From: Oscillospiraceae bacterium
Lineage (GTDB): Bacteria > Bacillota > Clostridia > Oscillospirales > Ruminococcaceae
NCBI GenBank assembly: GCA_902779915.1
Contig: CACZDM010000002.1
Coordinates: 213,265-277,264 of the forward strand
DNA: 64,000 nt
Direction of reading: 5' to 3'
In this document: piece after piece, positions 53,162-62,400 of the stretch
How the letters are laid out: every line of letters starts with the position of its first letter
Numbering within the stretch: the stretch's first letter is position 1
Translations under genes and position numbers: made by a program
Notes under the pieces: model-generated
Seen by the model: the letters and a program-made list of their open reading frames with translations, nothing else
Told to the model about the DNA's origin: nothing
Databases searched by the model: none

Positions 53162-53926
53162 TTAAATATGAATTTGAATGTCTCCAAAATCAAATAATCC
53201 GTTACCTTGTTTAAGCTGCCCATGCCTTTCTAGATCGGCAAAATCTGCCTCAATTTCTCCGATTAATGAAACAGGAATTCTTAAATCGTGATGGCCAGGC
53301 AAAACTCTATTAACATCCAAGGTCATAAGTCGTTTCACCGAGTCGTGAAACAATGTGGGATTTGTGGACGGATAAAAAGCATCGAGACATCCCTTATAAA
53401 CCAGATCCCCAGAATACAGGTATTTTTTCTTGGGCTCATAAAAACAACAATGTCCAGGAGAATGGCCCGGTGTGTGAATAACTTGAAGTGTTCGTTCGCC
53501 CAAGTCAAAACTATCACCGTCATGCAGAAGAATTTGCGGCTTCCCCTGAAAAATCCGATATGCGTTGATGTCGAATTCAGCTGGAAAATTGCAGGGAGTC
53601 TTCACAAGCTGTTTTTTAACTTCCTGCAAAGTCAGCGGAAAATCGCCAGAAATCCAATCCTTTTCCTCTTCATACACTGCAATGCAGTCAAAGAACTTGT
53701 GTCCGCCGATATGGTCCCAATGAACATGGCTGGTGAACACAATAATAGGCAGCTTTGTCAGGCTTTTAACGACGCTTTTTATGTTGCAAACGCCAAGTCC
53801 AGTGTCTATTAAAGCAGCCTTTTTCGATCCGCAAAGCAAGTAGCAATGTGTTTGTTCCCAATGCCTATACTCGCTGATAGCAAATGTCTGAGCGTCAAGT
53901 GTTTCAACTGTGAACCAGCTATACAT
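53162..53926 (-). CDS. Metallo-beta-lactamase fold hydrolase
   Basis: 254 residues with the metal-binding set of the MBL superfamily: TSHVHWDHIGGHKFF (HxHxDH), HTPGHSPGHCCFY with the second-site His, YSGDLVYKG with the bridging Asp, and the late VLPGHHDLRI. It lacks signal peptide or membrane segments. Members of this glyoxalase II-like group hydrolyse thioesters, lactones or phosphoesters; the substrate cannot be told from sequence. GGGAGGAG precedes the start. It is monocistronic or linked only loosely with neighbours. Confidence 0.9.
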   Translation of the reverse strand: MYSWFTVETLDAQTFAISEYRHWEQTHCYLLCGSKKAALIDTGLGVCNIKSVVKSLTKLPIIVFTSHVHWDHIGGHKFFDCIAVYEEEKDWISGDFPLTLQEVKKQLVKTPCNFPAEFDINAYRIFQGKPQILLHDGDSFDLGERTLQVIHTPGHSPGHCCFYEPKKKYLYSGDLVYKGCLDAFYPSTNPTLFHDSVKRLMTLDVNRVLPGHHDLRIPVSLIGEIEADFADLERHGQLKQGNGLFDFGDIQIHI

Positions 53927-54009
53927 AAAAAGGATCTCCTCCCAAAATTCTTTTACTTTTCAGCTTATTGCCGATGGTGATAGCTTTGCTCGGAATTGTT
54001 TTGGATTGC

Positions 54010-54453
54010 TCAAATCAATTTCATATAAAGGAGTGGATATGGCCTACCCTCTTCATCAAAATCCGTCTTTCTGTGCGATTTGAATCCCATATGCTCATAA
54101 AATCCAACTGCCTGCGAATTTTGTTCGTTCACGGCGACTTCGGATATGTCATATTTTTTAATTCCATACTGCAGCAACTTCTTGCCGACGCCCCTGCCCC
54201 TGTCTGGCGGGGAAACAAACAGCATTTCCAATCTGCCTTTTTCTATTCCCAAAAAAGCCATCGGTTGATCCGCTTGATTTTCACAAACAATCAAGTGTTT
54301 AACCTTGCTTAAAGCAGATGCAACAGATTCTTTAATTTTTTTTATTTCCGAGTCGGGGAGGAAAAAATGAGTTGCCCTAACAGAGCTTTCCCAAACGTCT
54401 AAAAGACAAGCCAGTGTTAAATCGTCTCTGTTTAAAACCTCACATATTTTCAA
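54010..54453 (-). CDS. GNAT family N-acetyltransferase (YjaB-like)
   Basis: 147 residues. The acetyl-CoA-binding motif is VSPPDRGRGVGKKLLQYGI (R-G-x-G), preceded by the strand RLEMLFV and followed by VAVNEQNSQAVGFYEHMGFK, the usual N-A-F-Y-x-x-G-F end of GNAT enzymes. The N-terminus (VWESSVRATHFFLPDSEI) resembles the YjaB-like subgroup. Acceptor unknown. GGAGG lies before the start. It is downstream of, and perhaps co-transcribed with, the 52-residue gene at 54615-54773. Confidence 0.9.
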   Translation of the reverse strand: MKICEVLNRDDLTLACLLDVWESSVRATHFFLPDSEIKKIKESVASALSKVKHLIVCENQADQPMAFLGIEKGRLEMLFVSPPDRGRGVGKKLLQYGIKKYDISEVAVNEQNSQAVGFYEHMGFKSHRKTDFDEEGRPYPLLYMKLI

Positions 54454-54614
54454 CTGTTCTCCCCCTCTCCCTTAAACATTCGATTGAAGCTTTTGACGGC
54501 GATTTGGCTAAGTTTTTTGTTTATATATAAAGCTTTGCTGGCCGATAATTTCAATCAAACAACCTTTTTGCAACCAAGCTTAAACAACACAGCATTCATC
54601 GGATATTTACAAAA

Positions 54615-54773
54615 TCACAGGACAGCTTCTTTCAGAAGATTAAAATCCTCAATGTCTTCGTCTTGTTCGGCGCGTCCACGACCACAGCTTTGGATTAATC
54701 TGATTATTTTTGGGGTTGAATTGACGACCGAATTGTTAAAAATATCAAATATCCAATTATTTTGATTTTCCAT
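54615..54773 (-). CDS. Small hypothetical protein (52 residues)
   Basis: From ATG at 54773, with AGGAGG 7 nt upstream, the frame reads MENQNNWIFDIFNNSVVN and then SCGRGRAEQDEDIEDFNLL. The ribosome binding site is as good as those of the known genes, and a TATAAT lies about 75 bp upstream, so it is probably expressed. It is hydrophilic with an acidic C-terminal half, and no family is recognised. It could also be a leader peptide for the acetyltransferase gene downstream. Confidence 0.55.
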   Translation of the reverse strand: MENQNNWIFDIFNNSVVNSTPKIIRLIQSCGRGRAEQDEDIEDFNLLKEAVL

Positions 54774-54846
54774 ACATTTCCCTCCTGATTTTGCGTCATG
54801 CCTCAAGTGACAGGTGACGTTGAAAGGGGGTGTGTGTTGAGTGTTA

Positions 54847-54883
54847 TTATATGATCTACTTGATCACTTCTGAATCAGATCAA
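54847..54883 (-). promoter_or_regulatory. Promoter and TGATC-rich dyad upstream of the 52-residue gene
   Basis: Minus-strand -10 TATAAT (54847-54852) with a poor -35 (TTCAGA, 54870-54875). The interval contains three TGATC/GATCA half-sites at 54853-54857, 54862-54867 and 54879-54883, arranged like an operator. Confidence 0.4.
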
Positions 54884-54886
54884 ATT

Positions 54887-56032
54887 TTAAAATAAAGTTG
54901 GCTTATGCGTGTGGTTATGAACGCTCAGGGCAAGACCCAATAAAATATATGTTGCAACAACAGATGAGCCTCCGGAGCTGATAAACGGCAAAGTGACCCC
55001 AATAACAGGCGTTATACATAAAACCATCCCTATGTTAACAAGCGACTGAAAAAACATGATTGCAAAAATTCCAACGCATATCGCATATCCCAGATGATCC
55101 GGGGCTTTTCGACCATTTTGCAAAAGCCTGAAACAGTATAAAAGCAACCACAACAAAACACAAATGCATCCAACAAACCCTAAAACCTGGCCTATGTGGG
55201 CAAAAATCATGTCGTTATATAACTCAGGGGTTGAGGTTAAAATATCGGGCGAATTAAAGCCCTTTCCAAAAATTTTCCCCGAAGCAAGAGTTATTCTCCC
55301 TGTATATTGCTGCATTCCGAGACCTCTCTTTGTCTCCTCAAGATGGCTCACAACATAAAGCCTCTTTAAAAGATAGTCTGGCAGAGTGTTTGTCAAAAAC
55401 AGCATCAGTGCAACAAATCCAATAGCAACTGCTCCAGAAATTATCTTCCAGTTGATTCCCGAAACAAAGAGTATACAAGCAGCAATAACAACAAAGATTA
55501 TCATTGTTCCAAAATCTTTTTGCAAAAATATTATTGAAATCGGAACCAGCGCATGCGCGATAAGCAGCATGAAAGTTTTGGGTTGGTTGATCCTTTTTGC
55601 GACTTTGAAGCAGTGGTATGAAAAGGTTATCACAAAAGCAGCCTTTAAAAATTCAGACGGCTGCATCCTCGTAAATCCCAGGTTAACCCAGCTTCGATCC
55701 GCAGAACCCGACCCATCTTCTCCTCTCATTCTTCCAAGAGGGGTTAGAGTCAAAAGAGTGAATAAAACCGAAAAAATCGCTATTGGTTTCCACATTTTTG
55801 CTATGTGGTGGTAGTCTATGTTGGAGATTATTATTGCCAAGACAAATCCAACAAAGCTTGACGCAACCTGAACATAAACCGTCCGCAAACTTGAAATTTG
55901 AGCGGGATATAGAGACATCATCAAGAAAAAACTCAAAACAGAAGCTCCACCCGACATAAAAATCAAAAACATGTCGGTTTTTCCAATATAATCTAAAAAA
56001 TATACAAATCTGTCCCTAAAAAAATTTTTCAT
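54887..56032 (-). CDS. SEDS-family peptidoglycan polymerase (RodA/FtsW/SpoVE type)
   Basis: About 381 residues with some ten membrane segments. Family motifs: RSWVNLGFTRMQPSEFLKAA, KDFGTMIIFVVIAACILFVS, a large loop with GKIFGKGFNSPDIL and NDMIFAHIGQVLGFVG, and the C-terminal TPVIGVTLPFISSGGSSVVA. SEDS proteins polymerise glycan strands from lipid II together with a class B penicillin-binding protein. GTGIPLPFIS-like and GGSS segments fit RodA best, but FtsW/SpoVE cannot be excluded without a neighbouring PBP. ATG at 56032 is chosen; its ribosome binding site is weak. Promoter 56105-56133. Confidence 0.9.
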   Translation of the reverse strand: MKNFFRDRFVYFLDYIGKTDMFLIFMSGGASVLSFFLMMSLYPAQISSLRTVYVQVASSFVGFVLAIIISNIDYHHIAKMWKPIAIFSVLFTLLTLTPLGRMRGEDGSGSADRSWVNLGFTRMQPSEFLKAAFVITFSYHCFKVAKRINQPKTFMLLIAHALVPISIIFLQKDFGTMIIFVVIAACILFVSGINWKIISGAVAIGFVALMLFLTNTLPDYLLKRLYVVSHLEETKRGLGMQQYTGRITLASGKIFGKGFNSPDILTSTPELYNDMIFAHIGQVLGFVGCICVLLWLLLYCFRLLQNGRKAPDHLGYAICVGIFAIMFFQSLVNIGMVLCITPVIGVTLPFISSGGSSVVATYILLGLALSVHNHTHKPTLF

Positions 56033-56104
56033 ATTCAATTCCAATCAAAATAACGTTATTCCTGTTTTAAATACATTTCACCCTAAGAGCCTGATTTAGA
56101 TCTT

Positions 56105-56133
56105 ATTATACACTAGTTCAAAAAACTTTTCAA
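56105..56133 (-). promoter_or_regulatory. Sigma-A promoter of the SEDS gene
   Basis: Minus strand: TTGAAA (56128-56133), 17-bp spacer, TATAAT (56105-56110). Confidence 0.75.
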
Positions 56134-56147
56134 GGCTTTAAAATATA

Positions 56148-56176
56148 TTGACTCACAAAAATTATAGGTTTAAAAT
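56148..56176 (+). promoter_or_regulatory. Weak candidate promoter upstream of the dispersed element
   Basis: TTGACT (56148-56153), 17-bp spacer, TAAAAT (56171-56176). It would transcribe across the element at 56225-56272 towards the giant gene. Confidence 0.3.
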
Positions 56177-56224
56177 TGATGCGCTAAACATTTAAAAAGA
56201 TATAATTTGTATTTCTAAGGCGGG

Positions 56225-56272
56225 TTATATGTGTCACCTCAATCCCCCTGCTCAAAAAATCCAACTATTTAA
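56225..56272 (-). repeat. Short dispersed intergenic element, copy 2 (related to 49275-49325)
   Basis: About 45 bp clearly similar to 49275-49325, centred on ATCCAACTATTTA on the plus strand. No ORF. Otherwise the gap 56033-56430 holds only promoters. Confidence 0.5.
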
Positions 56273-56286
56273 TTAAAAACTACTAT

Positions 56287-56316
56287 TTGACATATCGTGT
56301 CATTATATTGTATAAT
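56287..56316 (+). promoter_or_regulatory. Sigma-A promoter of the giant glycine-rich gene
   Basis: TTGACA (56287-56292), 18-bp spacer, TATAAT (56311-56316), about 115 bp before the start codon. Confidence 0.85.
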
Positions 56317-56430
56317 TAGAGTGTAGCTAAACTAAATTTTGATCTAACTTTTTAATATAGGTTCTTTATAATTTGGTGGTAAATTTAAAAAATATATCTT
56401 AAATAAACTTTTAAAGGAGAGTGTATTTTA

Positions 56431-59400
56431 ATGCAAAGTTTATCAAAAACCAATTCAATTCGCCAATTGAAAAGATTAGTTTCAATTTTAATTTGTTTAA
56501 TGATGTTTTCAGCAACATTTCCCATACATATGCTGAAAAACACTGTTTGGGCAGCAAAAGAAAACACTCCGATAACCATTGATTTCACTCCAAACACGGT
56601 CGGATGGAAGACCAATTCCAACAGATTTTATAGAACTTTAACAAACGCCACAGACCTCACTGATGATATAATTATTAACATAACAGATAATATTGAACTA
56701 GACATAGATAAATTTCCCCGAGGTGGATATCTTTTCAATTTCACTGACGAAAAATTTCAAAACAAGACAATAACCATAAATGGAAATTCTAAAACGATAA
56801 AAATCACCAATTCGTTTTTATATTTTTTGAACATGCGAGATTGTAATGTTGCTTTAAACGACCTCACAATTGATGGGGGATATGCTGACACAAGTGAAAA
56901 TTCCGTTACACGATTCAGCGCTTTTATTAGTGTTGAGGGACTGGACTCAAAATTGGAAGTTGGAAAAAACGTTACAATTCAAAATTGCAAAAATCAAGGG
57001 CAATTTAACCAAGATGCCTCAGGGGGCGCGATATACGCCAAGGATTTTGGAACAATAAATTTTAACGGAAAGATTGAAAAATGTTTCGTCGAAGGAGGCC
57101 AAGGAAAAGCCGGAAAAGGAGGCGCAATATGCTCAAGCGGCGTCGGAACAATAAATTTTGATGGAAATATTACAAATTGCTCTGCCACCGGAGGAACGGG
57201 ATTCGAAGGGAAAGCAGGCAACAATGGCGCCGATGGTATTAAAGGCAGCCAAGATCTAAAAGGCCAACCCGGAGGAAACGGAGACAAAGGCGGCAACGGC
57301 GGAAATGCATACGGTGGCGTAATATATTTGAGCGGCAACGGAACAATAAATTTTAATGGACAGATTACACAGTGCTCTGCCATCGGAGGATCAGGAGGAT
57401 CAGGAGGATCAGGAGGATCAGGAGGAAAGGGCGTAGATGGTGATGGCTTTACTTTTGATGGATTTGCCGGCGGCAACGGCGGCAACGGCGGCAACGGCGG
57501 CAACGCAGGAAATGCATACGGTGGCGCAATATATGTTGACGATGGTGGAACAATCATCGTCTCTCAAACGATTCAAAATTGTTCTGCCAGCATGGGCAGT
57601 GGGGGCGCTGGTGGCAACGGCGGCAACGGCGGCAACGGCGGAAATAAATACAAGGACTCTAGCAGAGAGGGAGAAAATGGATCAAACGGCGCTGCGGGCA
57701 ACGATGGCTATCCCGGCAACGGGGGAAATGGATACGGCGGCGCGATATATAATAATGCGGGAACCGTAATTCTTCATGATTGCACAGTTCAAAACAACGA
57801 GGCGTCTGGCAAAAATTCTGCAGGAGATGCCATTTACAATAAAAAAACATTACGCCTCCCTCCAAAAAATTCAAACTGCCTAACAATCCAATTGCCTCAA
57901 AATCATAATAACAGCTCCGCGGGACATCAATGCCAAAGCAACAATAATGCCACACAAAGTGGCTATAGTGGAATTTTTAATGATGGCGGCATTATTACTT
58001 TAAACAGTTATCAAATTTCACTTAAATATTTAAAGGAATCGGGAGACGAAATAAAGACATCGAAACTAAATGAGCAGCACTTTGAGGACGAGCGCATAAC
58101 TATTCCTGAAATTGAAGGATATACTGTTAACAAACTTCAATATGGGAACGACAAAAAGTTTACTGCTATAAATAACAATTATCAATTTAAATTAACCCGT
58201 GATATTATACAAACTGCAAGCATCGACAGCGTGATACAATTGCAAGTCATTTGCAGTGAAGATGTGGGCGCTTCAAGTAATACGGTAAATATTAATTTGT
58301 CATATCCGGAAGCCGTGAGGACGTGGATGGATCGCAACTTGTCAGGAGATAATTTACAAAATGTAAAAAAGATAAATATTACAATAACCGACGATATTAC
58401 TATAGAAAATCCTCCTGATGGTTCCTTTGATGTTTTGCCAACAATGACTAATTCTTCATACGAAGGATATCTTTTTGATTTCACTGATGAAAGGTTTGCC
58501 GACAAAACGATAACCATAAATGCTGATTCCCAAAAAACAATAAAAATCACCAGGGCGAATTTATTTTTCTTGAATATGAAAGATTGCAAGGTTATTTTAA
58601 ACAATATCACCATTGATGGCGACCATCAGATCAGGCAAGGCGCCTTTATTAATATGGCGAAATCGGAAACTGAACACAACTCAGAATTAGAAATTAACCA
58701 AAATGTCACAATTCAAAATTGCACAAATCAAGCCACAAATTCCTTAATATCCAAGGGAGAAAGCGGAAAAAACGGAAAAACGGGCGCTCGAGGCGCCAAT
58801 GGAGCCCAGGGAAGAGACGGAAGCGACACCCAGCCCAGCGGATACTACGGACAGCCTGGAAGCGATGGAGGCCATGGAATCAATGGAGGCCATGGAGCCG
58901 GGGGATGCATTGGAAACACTGGCTGCGGCGGCGCAATATATTGTGGGGCTGGAACAATAACTATAAATGGAGAAATTGTCAATTGTTCAGCTATTGGCGG
59001 CAATGGTGGCCAAGGTGGCAATGGCGGCAATGGCGGCCAAGGTGGCACTGGCGGCACTGGCGGCAATGGAGGAAACGGAATATCCAAAGAAACATGGATA
59101 TCCCCTCAACACAAAAGTATGGATTTGAGCGTGGGCGGCAATGGCGGCAATGGCGGCAATGGCGGCAATGGCGGCAATGGCGGCACTGGCGGCAATGGCG
59201 GTAATGGCGGCAATGGATGCGGCGGAGCAATATATGTCAGTTGCACTGGAAAATTAAATTTTAACGGGATCATTTGTAAGTGTTCAACTGCTGGAGGTGA
59301 TGGAGGCCAAGGCGGCAATGGCGGCAATGGCGGCCAAGGTGGCACTGGCGGCAATGGCGGCCAAGGTGGCACTGGCAGCAAGGATGGGCTTATGGGATCC

Positions 59401-62400
59401 AACGGTAATAATGGCTCAAGTGGCCGGGAAGGCGCAGCCGGTGAGGTTGGCTCGAAAGGCGCCAAGGGGCAAGGATGCGGCGGGGCAATATATAATGACG
59501 GAGAATTAACGCTGAAGAACGCAACAATTGATGAATGTTCGGCTGACAATGGAGCGGCAATATATAATGCATCAAACAAAACAGATGCCATTAACTTTGA
59601 CTCTACCTCTGAAACTAAAACAACTATTCAACAATGCACGGCCCTAGAAAACGGCGGCGCGATATATAATGATGGGGGAACGGTGACAATTAAAGGTGGC
59701 AATATTGCCAATTGTTCGTCCGAAAAGCAAGGAGACGCTATTTACAATAATGGAACTTTGTATCTTACTCCAACATCATTTAATTTATTCACAATTACGT
59801 TGCCCACTAGCTTTAGCAATAATAAACATAACCAAACTCTCTCTTCGCCTATTAGCTACAACGGCATTTATACTGATGCTGAATCCGGTGGAATAACTGT
59901 TTGCCAATTTTGTAAAATTAATTTTTCATTTAAAAATTCGAGCAATCAACCTCTCTCGAATGTAGCATATGAAAACTCGGATAAGCTATATTTTGTGGGC
60001 GATAGCATAGACATGCCTTCTTTAGAAAATTATGTGATTGACCGTTTAGAATATAGCGTCAAAGGTAACAAAAAACATATTGATGCAAACTTTGATAAAA
60101 TTCAACTAACCAACGAATTGATTCAAGCAATAGACCAAAATGGCACATTGAATTTAACCGCCATTTGCTCTGACCTACCATCTACTGCGATTCCCCAGGG
60201 ACAGAATCATATAGACATTAATTTGTCAACTCCTGGTGACGTGCGCCGATATATGTATGATCGATTACGCAAAAGTAATGTTGAAAAAATAAATAATATA
60301 AATATTACACTAACAAAAGATATTACTATTGATAATTCCTCTGAATTTATTCCAACAATGTCCAATAGCTTGGATGGAAATAGATACCTTTTTGACTTCA
60401 CCGCAGATAGGTTTGCCGGCAAGACGATAACCATAAAAGCAAATAGTCCTGAAACAATAAACATCAACAGGCCGGATTTATGTTTCTTGAACATGAAAAA
60501 CTGCAAGGTTATTTTAGAAAATATCACTATTGATGGCGGCAATCAAAGCAGGCAAGGCGCTTTTATTAACCTGGCCAAACCGAGAACTGAACATGATTCA
60601 GAATTAGAAATTAAAAGCAATGTCACAATTCAAAATTGCAAAAACCAAGGATCGGATGGGGCAGATGCTCTTGGCGGCGCGATATATGCTGATGGCAACG
60701 TAGCGGAAAGCGATATTGAGACCGTCCCAATAATAATCATCACTTTAAACGGGAAAATTCAAAATTGTCAAGCAATCGGCGGAAATGGAGGCAATGGCGC
60801 AGGTTATTTAGATAATGGCGATGGCGCAAATGGCGGAAACGGCGGAGATGGCTGTGGCGGCGCAATATCTGCTCATGGTGATGTGATAATAAATGTTGAA
60901 GGAACGATTAACAGCTGTCAAGCGATCGGCGGAAACGGCGGCAGAGGCGCAAATGCTTTAGATAATGGCGATGGCGCAAATGGCGGAAACGGCGGCAATG
61001 GCGGCAGAGGCAAAGGCGGAGCAATTTTTTATGAAGGCACTAACAAAGTGAAAATCCAAGCCGGACAAATTACAAATTGTTTAAGTGTATATGGAGACGG
61101 GGGAGACGGTGGAAACGGCGGCACAGGGGGAAACGAAGACACACCTATGATTGCCAATGATGCTTTTGTATATTATCAAACAAAGGATGATGGCAGTTTG
61201 AAAGAATCTTATTTGAACCAATTTATTGTGAAAAGCAGAAAAAAAGGAGGAAATGGCGGCAATGGTGGTCATGGAGCAAGAGGAGGAAATGGAGGAAATG
61301 CTAATGCGACAGCAGGAAATTATGAATCTAGTATAAGGCAAGGCGCGCTTGCTATTAGGCCTGATTTTGATGGAGTTCTAGGCGAAACGGGCGGAGATGG
61401 CGGATATGGTGGTAATGGAACTGAAAAAAACAGAGGCGGAACCGGCGGAAAAGGAGGCCTGGGCGGCAATGGACAAGGAATGGCTCCTGGAGGCAATGGC
61501 GGAAAGGGGGGAAATGGCGGAATCGGCGGAAATGGTGGCGATGGCGGAAATGGAGGAACATCGGGCAATGAGCGCTGCGTCGCAATGAATTTCAACAATA
61601 TCTTTAACCGCGGTGGTCGTGGTGGTGATGGCGGAAACGGAAACAATGGCGGAAAAGGAGGAAATGGCGGCGAAGGAGGAACGGGACAAGGCACATTTGA
61701 TGTAAGCAACCTTTCCCCTTTCGGATCTATGCTCATTTTATACCTAGCTTCTGGAGGAGATGGCGGCAAAGGGGGCAATTCAAGCAAAGAGGTTGGCCAA
61801 GGAGGCAATGGCGGAAATTCAGAATTGGTTAATGCTACAACCAATAGTGAGCCTGTAGCAGTCGAACAACAAGAAAAAACCAAATCTGTTAAAATTGAAG
61901 ACTCCACAAAACACTTTGCCGATCTTCAAAAACAATCCAAAGCAAATAAAGACACCGAGAGATGGTATCAGTTCTCGGAGAAAACACAGCAATTGTGGAA
62001 GAAGGCGAAGGACGTTGCTCTGCACATCCGTCAAGGGCGGGATGTACTACGAGATATAGTGTCTGAATCACAAAAAATAGCAGATAAACTTAATATCAAC
62101 ATATCATTTTATAATGAAGAAGAGCAAGATTACGTAGGCATCGCAAAAACTATTAATAATGCGCTTGAAGTTGAAGGGAGCGTAACTGATTTGGCCGTAG
62201 ATGCAACTTTTAAAGCTATAGAGCTTTTTGGACAAGCTCTAGACAAAATAGCAGAACTATTTGAGGAAAAATTTTATGTGGTGAATTCAAACTGGGAGAA
62301 AGAAGATTATTCTTTTAACGCGGCTCAAGGCGGAAAAAAAGGTGAAAATGGCAAAAAAACAGAAAAAGAAGAGCGGGTTGTTGAATTTTTTGAAGAAAAC

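Noticed and set aside
57350..59400. Short tandem repeats that might suggest a CRISPR array
   Set aside because: The repeats are in-frame codons for Gly, Asn and Thr without unique spacers of constant length, and no cas genes are near.
56994..61907. Several proline-rich or histidine-rich minus-strand ORFs
   Set aside because: They are shadows of the Gly-rich repeats of the giant plus-strand gene; they lack ribosome binding sites.
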